Source: a virus. From it: a DNA stretch of 26,405 nucleotides. The stretch spans positions 1 to 26,405 of the IMG/VR virus record IMGVR_UViG_3300006163_000132; one strand, written 5' to 3'. The notes beneath the pieces were generated by a model. The model had not been told where the DNA came from. It saw only the letters and a program-made list of their open reading frames with translations, and searched no databases. Position 1 is the first letter of the stretch. Each line of letters begins with the position of its first letter. This document shows, piece by piece, positions 8,365-16,782 of the stretch. Position numbers and translations under genes: made by a program.

Positions 8365-9282
8365 TCACGCGGCGACGAACAGGATGCAGCGCGGGTCGGA
8401 CCACCCACGCGACCAGCGCGCGTAGATGCCGTACTTGAGCAAGAGCTGGTCGTTGTCGACCCAGCTGCGGGTGTTCGGCTTCTTGCGCCACTTCCACTTG
8501 AAGCCGTTGTCCGCGTTGGACAGGAGACCCCAGTTGGTCGTGGTGTTCGTCCAGTACTTGATGGGCACCGTCTTCAGGCCCAAGTTCTTGACGACGTTGA
8601 TCTCGTTGAAGGCGCCCGCCGTGGGGTCCTTCTCCGACATGTTGAGGCCGTCCCAGATGTACCATTGCTCTTCCGGGCAAAGGTTGGCGACCGGCTCGAC
8701 GCCTTCGATGGTCGAGTCGTGGCCTGGGAATTTGCGCATCTGCGTCGTCGCCGTCGCGACCGCAATGCGGCTCGGGCTCATGGGCGTGGTCATGAGGTTC
8801 GAGAACACGCCGCCACCCGGCAAGGGGTGCGAGGTGCTCGCGAGCGACACGCCGTCGCCGCCCGTGTAGAGCGGGTTCACGGCGCGCTGCAAGATGGCCG
8901 TCGCGTCGATGTCGACGGTCTTGTACATGGCGCGCGGCAGGCGAGCGCCGGCTTGGATGATGGCCGGGTACTTGGAGTCTTCGGCCGCCTCTTCCGTGAC
9001 GATCAGCTTGAGCGCGAACGTGCGCGAGTTGTAGCGAGTGAGCGCACCTTCCTGGATGCCGCCCGCCTGCATTTCGGCGCCTTCCGACTTCTCGGCGGCG
9101 AGCCCAGGGCCGGCCATCTCGAGGTCGTCCTCGTAGTTGTCCTCCATGTTCGACTGCTTCATCCACTTGGGCATGATGAGCTTCGACTTGTAGGTGGTGA
9201 GGTTGTCGTCGACGACCTCATCCAAGGTCAGCTTGAGGCCGTCCGAGATGGTGCTGGTAAAGACAGGAATGCCTGCGGGCAT
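8365..9282 (-). CDS. Major capsid protein
   Basis: 305 residues, preceded by GGAG about 11 bases upstream. The protein opens MPAGIPVFTSTISDG and continues with an acidic, Met-rich segment (KWMKQSNMEDNYEDDLEMAG) that fits the extended-loop region of an HK97-fold shell protein. Next come RYNSRTFALKLIVTEEAAED and a long helix with LPRAMYKTVDIDA (spine-helix-like). The C-terminal half carries WYIWDGLNMS and FKWKWRKKPNTRSW, ending in the hydrophobic GIYARWSRGWSDPRCILFVA. Size, position downstream of scaffold and upstream of the adaptor support the major capsid call. The family is recognised by layout, not by a specific signature. Confidence 0.75.
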   Translation of the reverse strand: MPAGIPVFTSTISDGLKLTLDEVVDDNLTTYKSKLIMPKWMKQSNMEDNYEDDLEMAGPGLAAEKSEGAEMQAGGIQEGALTRYNSRTFALKLIVTEEAAEDSKYPAIIQAGARLPRAMYKTVDIDATAILQRAVNPLYTGGDGVSLASTSHPLPGGGVFSNLMTTPMSPSRIAVATATTQMRKFPGHDSTIEGVEPVANLCPEEQWYIWDGLNMSEKDPTAGAFNEINVVKNLGLKTVPIKYWTNTTTNWGLLSNADNGFKWKWRKKPNTRSWVDNDQLLLKYGIYARWSRGWSDPRCILFVAA

Positions 9283-9285
9283 GGC

Positions 9286-9501
9286 TCAAATCTCCGGTGG
9301 CGCTTGTTCGCGCCGAGGGCGGGGGACGTATGTGTCTACCGGCGCAGCGTCTTCGCGCGGGGCCGGCGTCTCCTCGGCGAACAGGACCAAGTCCAGCTCG
9401 TCGGGTGTAGTTTCTGACCAGTCGCTGGAGGCGAGCTCTTCGGGCTCCTCCGCGACCACGGGCGGCTCGTGGTGCGCCTTGCTCTTGCGCTCCCAAACCA
9501 T
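9286..9501 (-). CDS. Small acidic Pro/Glu-rich protein
   Basis: 71 residues starting at the ATG that overlaps the upstream TGA (TGATG) at 9501. After a basic start (MVWERKSK) it is dominated by Glu, Pro, Ala and Asp and looks disordered. It lies three bases upstream of the major capsid start and is translationally coupled to the preceding structural gene. No family is recognised. A capsid assembly accessory role is possible from position only. Confidence 0.55.
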   Translation of the reverse strand: MVWERKSKAHHEPPVVAEEPEELASSDWSETTPDELDLVLFAEETPAPREDAAPVDTYVPRPRREQAPPEI

Positions 9502-10163
9502 CACGTACCTACGTTCGTGTAGAACGGCTCAGCGCCCTTGTTCACGGTGACCAGCATCTTCACCCACTGGCCGGCGTAGTCCTGATTGTCGAACGTCTGC
9601 GAAACGCCCCAAATACGCATGGACAGCGTCGCAGTCGCTGCGGCGTGCGTCGCGATGGCGAGCACGGGGTTCGCGCTGAAGGGCACCGCGCTGGCAGCGG
9701 CGGCGGCGAGCTGGTGGTCGCAGTTCTCGCCGACGAGGGCTTGATAGGCGAGCAGAGTTGTCGCCGTCACGATGTCGTTCACATCGATCTCCCAAATCCC
9801 CTCGGAAAAGGGCGTGACGAGCACGCGCGATTGCCGGTCGATGCTCGTGCCGTACGACACGCCCGAGGGCAACACCGTCGAGCGGACCATGCGAGCGCCG
9901 TTGAAGTAGCCCGCGCTGCCGAAGCCCATGACGACGCCCCAGGGGGCCGTCGAGGTTGCCGCGTTCTCGTTGCCGCCTGCGAGCACGACGCCGCCGTTCA
10001 CGTCGAGACGCACGGGGTCGCCGACGTTGAGGTTGAGGTTCGTGCCGAAGCCCGAGACCGTGAAGTTCGTGCCCGAGGTGACGGGCAGCTCATGCACGTC
10101 CGGGTGCGAGTTCCGGTTGTAACCACGCGCCCAGCGAAACCCGTATCGTTTTACGTTGTCCAT
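9501..10163 (-). CDS. Virion structural protein, possible capsid decoration
   Basis: 220 residues, with GAGGGAAC immediately before the ATG. The composition is beta-rich: FTVSGFGTNLNLNVGDPVRL, then GGVVLAGG, APWGVVMGFGSAGYFNGARM and SRVLVTPFSEGIWEIDVNDI. A VGDPV...G..V pattern followed by a GV-rich barrel-like stretch resembles small head decoration or capsid-associated proteins that sit beside the major capsid gene. Those protein types are not identifiable to family level here. Its genes on both sides are capsid genes. Confidence 0.55.
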   Translation of the reverse strand: MDNVKRYGFRWARGYNRNSHPDVHELPVTSGTNFTVSGFGTNLNLNVGDPVRLDVNGGVVLAGGNENAATSTAPWGVVMGFGSAGYFNGARMVRSTVLPSGVSYGTSIDRQSRVLVTPFSEGIWEIDVNDIVTATTLLAYQALVGENCDHQLAAAAASAVPFSANPVLAIATHAAATATLSMRIWGVSQTFDNQDYAGQWVKMLVTVNKGAEPFYTNVGT

Positions 10164-10169
10164 GTTCCC

Positions 10170-10649
10170 TCAGCCGAGCGAAATCGTGTTTTCGGAGGTG
10201 GTGTTTTCGAGCGAAATGGCCGCGTTGTTCGAGCGGCCGCGCGTGCCCTGAATGCCGCGGAGGCCATCGACGACGCTGCTCGGCGAAAGGATGCGGCGCT
10301 CCATCGCATCGACTTCGAGCTGGGCAATCGCCTCTTGCTCGGCGAGCTCGGTCTTGTCGATCGACATGAGCAAGTTGTCTTGCCACTCGATGGGCGACCC
10401 ATCGCCGATGCTCTTGCGCAGCGAGGTGCAGTACGGCCCACCCGGGCGCTTTATCTCGATGTCGTACCCGAGGTTCTCGTAGTACCCGACACCGCCGAGT
10501 CCTACCTTGTAGGCCCAGACATAGTGTTTGCTTGGGTCACCGCCGCGGATTTGTCCCTGCTGAAGGCTGCGATCCACCGCGCGTGGGGGCGGGTCCTTGC
10601 GAGCCGGAGCGGACGGAGTCCTACTCTTGATGACGTGATTTGACGACAC
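10170..10649 (-). CDS. Unknown structural-operon protein
   Basis: 159 residues from a GTG start at 10649 with GGAG five bases upstream. The N-terminus is basic and Pro-rich. The middle is a compact segment with aromatic residues (KHYVWAYKVGLGGVGYYENL, then GYDIEIKRPGGPYC). The C-terminal half is helical and acidic (KTELAEQEAIAQLEVDAMER) and ends in a Ser/Thr/Asn-rich tail. It is the first gene after the only sizeable gap in the late operon (10650-10807) and probably starts a capsid sub-operon. I do not recognise a family. Confidence 0.55.
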   Translation of the reverse strand: MSSNHVIKSRTPSAPARKDPPPRAVDRSLQQGQIRGGDPSKHYVWAYKVGLGGVGYYENLGYDIEIKRPGGPYCTSLRKSIGDGSPIEWQDNLLMSIDKTELAEQEAIAQLEVDAMERRILSPSSVVDGLRGIQGTRGRSNNAAISLENTTSENTISLG

Positions 10650-10807
10650 GAGTCTCCAGGTTCTCCACCTTGCCGACTGGTGGGGTCTCCCTGGAGTTCA
10701 GACAACAGCGACGGGAATCGCTGGAGCCGTCAAAGCGTCCGCTGGCTAAGCGTGGCGCCGATGGGTCAAGTATGCAGAGCGCCACGCCCTGGTCAACGAG
10801 GAAAGAT
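10650..10807 (-). promoter_or_regulatory. Intergenic gap with candidate sigma-70 promoter for the capsid genes
   Basis: This is the largest gap in the late operon. On the minus strand TTGACC (10796-10791) and CATACT (10774-10769) are separated by 16 bases, matching -35 5/6 and -10 4/6, and point towards the 10649 gene. Two further GTCAA pentamers (about 10727 and 10765) lie in the gap but have no partner arm. No clear hairpin with a T-run follows the scaffold gene. The promoter call is a hand match only. Confidence 0.4.
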
Positions 10808-11698
10808 TTACTGATTTTTGGCGAGCAGCTTTTTCCCCACGGTTTGCGCCCACTTCTGACACGCCGCGCCCGCGTCCAAATCTGGGTACATGCTGACGGC
10901 CATCTTGTAATAGTGGCTGCCCCTCGGCATGGGGATGGTGCGGCTCGGGGCCGTCGACGCCACGCGGGGGCCCGCGCTGAGGCCCGTTGCGCGCTGTCGT
11001 TCGATGGCGTCGGGCTTGGGGCGCTTGCCCAAGATGCGTTGCCGCGTCTCCTCCATCACCTCGTCATGGAGCTCTTTGCTGTCTTTTCGGCCTTCGGCAA
11101 TGAGCTGGTTCACGCGGCCGGCGGCGAACTGGAGTGCCCGCGCGTCGCCATAAACGTCGGCATTTTCGCGTTCCAGCTGGCGCGTGAGCTCTTCCTGCCG
11201 ACGGCGCGGCGCGGTCAGGATTTCCCGGCGTTCGGCGGCGAGCGTCGCCTTCTGGATGTCGAGCTCGATGGCGCGCTCGCGCATCTCGGTCTCTCTCTCG
11301 GCCGTGAGCGTGCGGCTCTGCTGGGCGCGGGCGTAGTCGTCCTCGAGCCGCTGGAGCTCCGCGTACGTCGAACGAATGCGGCGGTCGACTTCGGCCGTGC
11401 TGGCGCCGGGCGGGGGCGCGTTGCCGGGCACCGGGCGGCTGCGTTCGGCGAGCTGCTCGCGTAGCACCTTGGCCTCGGCTTCGGCGGCGGCGGCGCGCTC
11501 GCGGGAGCTCATGCGTGCGGCGCGCTTGTCACGCCGATTTGGCGCCACCTCGGATTCGTCTTCTTCCTCTTCGGGCTCGGGCGCCTCGACCGACACCTCG
11601 TCGGTCTCGTCCTTGGCCCCCGACATGCGTTCGCGCATGCCGCTGATGTGTTTGCCTACCGCTGCTTCCTCTTGGTCGGTATCGTCTAGTCCAGCCAT
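10808..11698 (-). CDS. Scaffolding protein
   Basis: 296 residues with a TAATG coupled start. The N-terminal 60 residues are strongly acidic (EAPEPEEEEDESE). Residues about 60-210 are a nearly continuous charged Arg/Glu/Ala helix (RERAAAAEAEAKVLREQLAE, then TAERETEMRERAIELDIQ), predicted coiled coil. The C-terminus is compact and basic (YYKMAVSMYPDLDAGAACQK, then WAQTVGKKLLAKNQ). An acidic coiled-coil protein with a small basic C-terminal capsid-binding end, between portal and capsid genes, is the standard profile of an internal scaffold. Confidence 0.7.
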   Translation of the reverse strand: MAGLDDTDQEEAAVGKHISGMRERMSGAKDETDEVSVEAPEPEEEEDESEVAPNRRDKRAARMSSRERAAAAEAEAKVLREQLAERSRPVPGNAPPPGASTAEVDRRIRSTYAELQRLEDDYARAQQSRTLTAERETEMRERAIELDIQKATLAAERREILTAPRRRQEELTRQLERENADVYGDARALQFAAGRVNQLIAEGRKDSKELHDEVMEETRQRILGKRPKPDAIERQRATGLSAGPRVASTAPSRTIPMPRGSHYYKMAVSMYPDLDAGAACQKWAQTVGKKLLAKNQ

Positions 11699-12345
11699 TA
11701 TTCATGCTCCGCGCGCCAGGCGTCCGCCGGCAGCCAGGGTTTCCCGTTCTCGTCGATGAAGGTGTGCTCGACGCTCGTCTCGGTGCGCCGCGCGAGGTAG
11801 CGCACTTCGCGATTTCTGAGGTTCGTCGCGAGGTCTTCGCTGCCGATGATGTCGCCTGCGAGCACGATGATCAGGTGCTGCTCGAGCCCGAGCACCGACT
11901 CGTATCGGATATGGTAGGGCGCGGCGTGACAGAACAAGATTTTGTGGCCCAGATCGACACCGTGCGAGCGCAGCTGGTCGAGCGCGAGAAGGCCAGCGCT
12001 GACGATGATGCCTTGCGGCGCGCGTGATTTCTCACGCTGTTGCACCGATTCGGGCATGTGGATCAGCGAGTCCGACTCGAACCTGTCGCCCTTCTGCATG
12101 GGGATTTGCCACAGGTACACGCGGTCAAACAGAGCGTGGTGAACGAACGCGCCGTCCGTGATGCCGTACTCGAGGCGTCGCTCGTCCAAGAGTTGAGGCA
12201 ATTTAAGCGCGCCCGGTGGCGACATGCGCTTGCGCATGACGGCCGAGCGCCGTTCGGCTTGTTCGCGTTCGCGCGCGTCCAGGATGCTGCTGTTCACTTC
12301 TGGCAGTGCGAACCCGTGCGCGTCGGTGAGGGTGCTATCGGTCAA
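11698..12345 (-). CDS. GroES/cpn10-like co-chaperonin
   Basis: 215 residues from a TTG start at 12345 overlapping the preceding TAG, with GGAAAG upstream. Residues about 73-170 follow the GroES order: FDRVYLWQIP, then a flexible stretch, IHMPES, APQGIIVSAGL, a V-D-L-G-H-K-ILF turn and finally HLIIVLAGDIIGSED. That matches DRV.-..-.P..., G.VV..G, V..GD.V.F and L...DI.G of cpn10. Residues about 82-96 would be the mobile loop that binds GroEL. N-terminal (1-70) and C-terminal (170-215) extensions are unusual for GroES. The role would be adapting the host chaperonin to fold capsid proteins, as T4 gp31 does; its place between portal and scaffold fits. Assigned by motif order only. Confidence 0.55.
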   Translation of the reverse strand: MTDSTLTDAHGFALPEVNSSILDAREREQAERRSAVMRKRMSPPGALKLPQLLDERRLEYGITDGAFVHHALFDRVYLWQIPMQKGDRFESDSLIHMPESVQQREKSRAPQGIIVSAGLLALDQLRSHGVDLGHKILFCHAAPYHIRYESVLGLEQHLIIVLAGDIIGSEDLATNLRNREVRYLARRTETSVEHTFIDENGKPWLPADAWRAEHE

Positions 12346-12574
12346 CGTCGTCTTTCCGCCCGTTCCGGAAGAACGCGGCTAATGTTGCGAGCTCGTTCCA
12401 GTGCGTTGCGGCAGCCGTGACCTTGGGGTCGGTCGACTTGCTGCACGTCGCGAGTAGGTTTTCGAAACAGGTCGCAAGCTTCGCCTCGACCTGTTTGAGG
12501 AAGTGCTGACCGGGGGCCGATCGAATCCAATCGATGACGTCGGTCGACTTTCGGAAGGTGGCGTAGTCGGTCAT
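12335..12574 (-). CDS. Small unknown protein of the head module
   Basis: 79 residues. The ATG overlaps the portal stop (TGATG), and the 3' end overlaps the start of the GroES-like gene by 11 bases, so all three are translationally coupled. The sequence is helical and soluble (TFRKSTDVIDWIRSAPGQHF, then KVTAAATHWNELATLAAFFR). I recognise no family. Short helical genes directly after the portal occur in several podovirus maps without known function. Confidence 0.6.
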   Translation of the reverse strand: MTDYATFRKSTDVIDWIRSAPGQHFLKQVEAKLATCFENLLATCSKSTDPKVTAAATHWNELATLAAFFRNGRKDDVDR

Positions 12575-14913
12575 CAGTGGGGGTTACCGGGTTGGGGTGG
12601 CGGCGGATGCGGCGGCATGCCCGGCGGCGGGCCTTTCATCGGGCCCCCAGGCGGCACCATTCCGGAGGGTGGGTGCGGAGGGCCAGGCGGCGGGCCTCCG
12701 GGGCCGGGAGGGCCTCCGGGGCCAGGCGGTCCGCCGGGCGGCGGTGGCCCACCGGGGGCCATTCCGGGCGGTCCCATGGGGGCGGGGATACCGAGCGGGG
12801 TTTGGGGCGGCGGCGGCGGAGGGCCGAGCAGCGGCACGAGGTTTCGTAGGCCGCGCGCCTCCAGGCATTGCTTCACGATGGCGTGAATCATGGCGATGTT
12901 GTTCTGGAGCTGCGGGATTTCCTTGAACAGGTTGAGTGCGTCGTCTGCCTCGCCCACGCGCTGCGCTTGGGTCGCAAAGCGCATGTCCGCCTTGATCTCG
13001 ATTTGGTAGTTCCGCTCGTACATCTCACGCCCAATTTTGAAGGGCGGCTCCATGCCGAGCGGGATGAGGTTGGCTTCCATTTGGAAGAGCTGCTCTTCGG
13101 GCAGAAAGCGGCTGTTCAAGTAGGCGTTGTTCTTCAATACCTGCGTGAGCACTTGGCGCGCGTAGCTGCCAGTCGTCACGCTGAGCTGTTTGGTCGCCTG
13201 CTCGATTCGAGCGCTGATGCCGCGCGCGGTCTCGCCCGATTTGCCCGCTTCGCCAGACAGCACGGCGGGACCTTGGATAGAGCTCTCGGCCGACTTCTGC
13301 ATCAGCTCGACGACGGTCATCAGGGCGGGGTTCGGGTCGCCGAATCCGAACGGGATGAGGCCGTCCTTGAGCTCAGCTGCTGAAAGCCCGGTCGCGTTAT
13401 TGATGGCGCCGGGCGCGATGATGAACTGCCCGTCACTGTTCCAGGTGACGTTGCCCGCCGTGAGCAATCCTTTGCAGTTAGCGAGCGTTGCCGAGTCGAT
13501 GAACTGCGAAAGGGTCGTGTTGGCGGCGCGCTGGAAGTCTGCCTGCATGCAGCCGTAGCCGAGGCCGAGGTTGCCGAGCGCGGGCTCGATGCACACGCCG
13601 TGAACGAACAAATGGATGGGGGCCTTGTCCGGCTGCTTCGGGGTTTCCTCGGGGTCGTCCGGGTTCTGCATCCACTCGGGCGGCATGGGCGGCTGAGGCT
13701 TTTGCTGGTCGAGCTCCTGGAGCGCCGCGAGTGCCTGCTCGGGGCCGGCCGCGCCTTGCGCCGCCGCTTGCCCGACTTGCGAGATGGCGAATTGGTGTTC
13801 TTGGAGTGCGGCTCGGTGCGCCTCCTGTTCGGCGCGGAATTTCGCGAGCTCGTCGAGCTGGCGTTTATACGCGGCCTTGTCTTGCCACGGCGCCTCTTCG
13901 TGGATGGTGAGCCGGAAGACGTGGCGCGTCTCGTAGTCGACGATGGCCTGCACGAAGCGCTGGCGCTCTTGGTTCGGCAGATCGACCCAGCCCTCGTACC
14001 AGAGTATTTTCCGAGGGGCTCCGTCGTCCGGCATGTCCTGGCCCATGGTCTCGGCGACGGAGGTTGCGATGAGCTGCTCGGGGTCGTTATCGAACGAATT
14101 GACGGGGCGATTGTCCGGGTCGTCGCCGAGCACCTTGTCGATGTCGACCCAGGCTTCGCGCATCGCTTCGATCTCGTGCGGGTACTTCATGTACACGCGC
14201 GTGTAGTGCGGCACGTCCGAGTAGTTCGGCATCGTGGAGTTGAACGTATAAGGCGTCACGAACTCGTCGGCTGACAGCGTTTCGTGGCGGTTCTGTTTGA
14301 GCCGCTCGTCGTAGTACGAGTGAACGGTGCAATCACCGACGGTGAAGAAGTTCATCAGCCCGCGTGACTGCTGGCGGTAGAAGTCGGGGATTTCGTTTCG
14401 GAGCTGCCAGTTGCCATGGAGTGACAAGAGCGCTGCCTGGTCCTGGTCCTTTTGCCCGAGTGAGCTCACGCCGAACACGTTGCTCATGTCGGCGAATAGC
14501 TCGCCGTACGCGCGGAACACGACGCGGGTCAGGTTCTCCATCATGATGGGCACGTTGGCGTTGGCGGCGTTGGCGAACGGCCACTCTTTGGGCGGCAGGT
14601 CGCCCGCGAACAGCTTCCAATCGGCCGCGATGCGTTTCCGGCGTGGCTCACTGAGCTCGAAGTCTTCGTCGAACTCGTCGACGATTTTGTTGCCGAGCTT
14701 CGTGATGGCCTTCTCGCCGTCCGGGTGTTTGGCGAAATCGACGGCGAGGTTCGTCGAGTCCTCGTCATACACGAGCACCTCGGGCTTCGCCTCTTCGCCC
14801 AGGTCGTCGACCGCATACTCGTCGCGCGGGTCCGGCGCGGTGTCGGCGACTGGCTCGAGAGCTTCCTCAGCCGGGTTGTCGAGAGGCTCCGGTTCGTCTT
14901 GTCCGAGTACCAT
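12574..14913 (-). CDS. Portal protein with collagen-like C-terminal tail
   Basis: The start chosen is the ATG at 14913, overlapping the terminase TAA (TAATG) with AGGAG upstream, giving 779 residues. A longer frame to 15057 is a terminase shadow. An acidic N-terminus (1-60) is followed by RKRIAADWKLFAGDLPP, NVPIMMENLTRVVFRAYGEL and QQSRGLMNFFTVGDCTVHSY, typical of P22-type portals, then a long helical stem (about 380-430). C-terminal parts include ETARGISARIEQATKQLSVT and a helical barrel region. Residues about 698-779 are a Gly/Pro tail with repeated GPP and GPG triplets and a run of six prolines, unlike known portal barrels. The portal forms the DNA gate of the head and docks TerL and the adaptor. 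Confidence 0.8.
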   Translation of the reverse strand: MVLGQDEPEPLDNPAEEALEPVADTAPDPRDEYAVDDLGEEAKPEVLVYDEDSTNLAVDFAKHPDGEKAITKLGNKIVDEFDEDFELSEPRRKRIAADWKLFAGDLPPKEWPFANAANANVPIMMENLTRVVFRAYGELFADMSNVFGVSSLGQKDQDQAALLSLHGNWQLRNEIPDFYRQQSRGLMNFFTVGDCTVHSYYDERLKQNRHETLSADEFVTPYTFNSTMPNYSDVPHYTRVYMKYPHEIEAMREAWVDIDKVLGDDPDNRPVNSFDNDPEQLIATSVAETMGQDMPDDGAPRKILWYEGWVDLPNQERQRFVQAIVDYETRHVFRLTIHEEAPWQDKAAYKRQLDELAKFRAEQEAHRAALQEHQFAISQVGQAAAQGAAGPEQALAALQELDQQKPQPPMPPEWMQNPDDPEETPKQPDKAPIHLFVHGVCIEPALGNLGLGYGCMQADFQRAANTTLSQFIDSATLANCKGLLTAGNVTWNSDGQFIIAPGAINNATGLSAAELKDGLIPFGFGDPNPALMTVVELMQKSAESSIQGPAVLSGEAGKSGETARGISARIEQATKQLSVTTGSYARQVLTQVLKNNAYLNSRFLPEEQLFQMEANLIPLGMEPPFKIGREMYERNYQIEIKADMRFATQAQRVGEADDALNLFKEIPQLQNNIAMIHAIVKQCLEARGLRNLVPLLGPPPPPPQTPLGIPAPMGPPGMAPGGPPPPGGPPGPGGPPGPGGPPPGPPHPPSGMVPPGGPMKGPPPGMPPHPPPPQPGNPH

Positions 14914-16430
14914 TAGCAAAGCTCCTGGCCGTAGCCGAGTTGTCCTGCGCGCTTCTGAACCGTCCCCACGTCGTCGTCGTCCCACTCGGATTTGAGCGGG
15001 CGCATGGGAGCAATGGCGGCTTTGCCCTTGGAGGCGTACGCGCAGCCGTAGACGCACGAGTCGTAGGGGTGGTCGTCGCCGCCATCGAGCGGCTCTTCGC
15101 TGTTCTGCGGGTTAGTTTGGATCGACGGTAAAACCTGGACGATCCACTTGCACGAGCTGAAGAAGACGATGCCGGGAGTCTTGGTTTCCTCCTCGTGGTC
15201 TGTCAGGCGCTTGATGAGATGCTGTGCGTTTGTCTGGCGGCTCCTCTTGTCGGCCGGCACCCACGGCACGCCCTTTTCGTGGAACACCTCGCCCATGTTT
15301 TTGCCCGCGTGCCCGCGCTGCTCCCAGAGCTGAGTGTCGGCGGGGCCCGTGATGCGTGAGCATTTCCCGCGTTCGTCCCAGAACCCGAGTAGCTCCTCGG
15401 TGGCGCGCACCATGGCCGCCACCTCGTCGGCGGTCTTGCCTTGGAAACGGAGCTCGTAGATCACATACAGCGTGTTCTCGTCGTCGAGCGCGAACCAATG
15501 GATGCAGCCGGGCGCTTTGTAGCCCCAGTCCATGGAGCGGAAGATGCGCCACTCGCTCGACACGCGGAACGGGCGCACGACGTGCAGGCGCTCCTTCCAG
15601 TACTCGGCGAAGAACGAGCCGACAGTGACGTACCAATTGCCGTCGAGTAGCGCCGCGCGAATGTGCGGCTTCTGCTTGAGCAGCTGGAGCTCGTACTGCG
15701 CAACGAACGCTTTATTGGGGTTGTCGGCGAGCTTCGCCGGCATGTACACCCACTTGGTATACGAGAACGTGCCGTCCTGGCGCGTGAGTTTGCGTTTGAA
15801 TACGACGTTGCCGTCCTTGTGCGGGTCGACGAAGCGCTTTCTCACCCAATTGGCGTCCTTCACCGTGAAGGTCTCGCCCTCGTTCCTCATGAGCGGATTG
15901 CTCATCGAGCGAATGCGCAGCATCTTCGAGAGCACGGGGTCGTCGGAGCGTAAGCGCGTGCTGATTTGGTCGTACTGCTCTTCCTCGAAGCCCGTCAGCT
16001 CGTCGAAGTAGATCGCCGTGAACGCCGACGACATGTACTGCTCGTAATCGTGCGGGTCCTTGCAGTGGCCGAACTGATATTTCAGCCCGCTCGAGAACGT
16101 CCAAGTCGTCTCGCTCTCGCTCCACACCGCGCCCGGGTCGACGGCTCGGAACATTCGATGGCTGAGCGCGATGGTCTGCTTCAGCATCTTGACCGTGCGG
16201 CGCAGATGCAGAGCCCAACCTGAAGACGTGCCCCAGATGAGCGGATGGGCGTGGTTCGGATCGGTGCAGCGCTCGTGTTCGACGGCGACCTGATCCATGA
16301 TGTCCATGGTCAGGCACAGCGTTTTGCCGGGGCCTGCGCTGCCAGCGCCGAGCACCTCGTCGATGCCTTGCCTCACCGTGTCGTGGTAAGCCTGCTGCCA
16401 CGCCGAGGGCTGATAGATGATGTCGGTCAA
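14913..16430 (-). CDS. terL: Terminase large subunit
   Basis: 505 residues. Walker A is GSAGPGKT at about 30-37 and Walker B is AIYFDE at about 139-144, both for the packaging ATPase. The nuclease domain has MDWGY (Asp301), GPADTQLW (Asp365) and HPYDSC (Asp458), the expected spread of three metal-binding acids of an RNase-H-fold terminase. Length is normal for the family. The start is a TTG at 16430 that overlaps the upstream TGA, and no good Shine-Dalgarno is visible, so coupling to the small upstream gene is likely. It cuts and pumps DNA into the prohead through the portal encoded directly downstream. Confidence 0.9.
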   Translation of the reverse strand: MTDIIYQPSAWQQAYHDTVRQGIDEVLGAGSAGPGKTLCLTMDIMDQVAVEHERCTDPNHAHPLIWGTSSGWALHLRRTVKMLKQTIALSHRMFRAVDPGAVWSESETTWTFSSGLKYQFGHCKDPHDYEQYMSSAFTAIYFDELTGFEEEQYDQISTRLRSDDPVLSKMLRIRSMSNPLMRNEGETFTVKDANWVRKRFVDPHKDGNVVFKRKLTRQDGTFSYTKWVYMPAKLADNPNKAFVAQYELQLLKQKPHIRAALLDGNWYVTVGSFFAEYWKERLHVVRPFRVSSEWRIFRSMDWGYKAPGCIHWFALDDENTLYVIYELRFQGKTADEVAAMVRATEELLGFWDERGKCSRITGPADTQLWEQRGHAGKNMGEVFHEKGVPWVPADKRSRQTNAQHLIKRLTDHEEETKTPGIVFFSSCKWIVQVLPSIQTNPQNSEEPLDGGDDHPYDSCVYGCAYASKGKAAIAPMRPLKSEWDDDDVGTVQKRAGQLGYGQELC

Positions 16431-16552
16431 AACGGCCCCGCGCTGGGCCAGTCGCCGCCGCTACCGCCAGAATTGCGAAAGAGCCACGCGCATGTAGCGA
16501 GGAAGGCAATGCTTCCGAGCAGGCTCAGCCAAAAACACCAATCGTCGGTCAT
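16427..16552 (-). CDS. 41-residue single-pass membrane protein
   Basis: A short frame missed by length filters. The ATG at 16552 overlaps the upstream TGA (ATGA), and its own TGA overlaps the terminase TTG. Residues about 6-25 are one hydrophobic segment (CFWLSLLGSIAFLATCAWLF), followed by an Arg and a Gly/Ser-rich tail. T7-like phages place holin and spanin genes next to terminase, so a lysis-accessory role is conceivable, but nothing specific supports it. Confidence 0.55.
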   Translation of the reverse strand: MTDDWCFWLSLLGSIAFLATCAWLFRNSGGSGGDWPSAGPF

Positions 16553-16782
16553 GGCGTGGTCGCGTTCTTGAGGACGCCTGCTTTGTCGAGCGCGGCCAGA
16601 ACCAGCGTGAGCACGGCGGCGGTCGAGCCGCTGACTGAGCCGACGACGGTGGGCGGCGCGACGGGCGCGAGTTTCTCGACCAAATCGCCGGTCTGCTGCA
16701 AATAGGGAATCACCTCGCGTTGCATCGAGATGAGCAGCGTGTCTTCGGCGAGCGGGCGCGTCGTCAGGCGCTTACGGGCCAA
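16549..16782 (-). CDS. Small protein with hydrophobic C-terminal half
   Basis: 77 residues from a TTG start at 16782 with a strong GGGAGG about five bases upstream, inside the 3' end of the previous gene (11-base overlap). A basic start (MARKRLTTRP) is followed by a helical region, then VVGSVSGSTAAVLTLVLAAL, a mildly hydrophobic stretch, and DKAGVLKNATTP. I recall short phage proteins with a similar VVxGS...ALxxLLxxLAxxG-(I/L)-I ending in comparable positions. Their function is unknown to me. A membrane or oligomerisation role is possible. Confidence 0.55.
   Translation of the reverse strand: MARKRLTTRPLAEDTLLISMQREVIPYLQQTGDLVEKLAPVAPPTVVGSVSGSTAAVLTLVLAALDKAGVLKNATTP

Noticed and set aside
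8326-9417. 363-codon plus-strand frame opposite the major capsid gene
   Set aside because: Arg-rich shadow of high-GC codon positions; contradicts the operon direction.
14914-15057. Longer start for the portal gene
   Set aside because: The 48 extra residues are Arg-rich and overlap the terminase 3' end; the ATG at 14913 has AGGAG and TAATG coupling.
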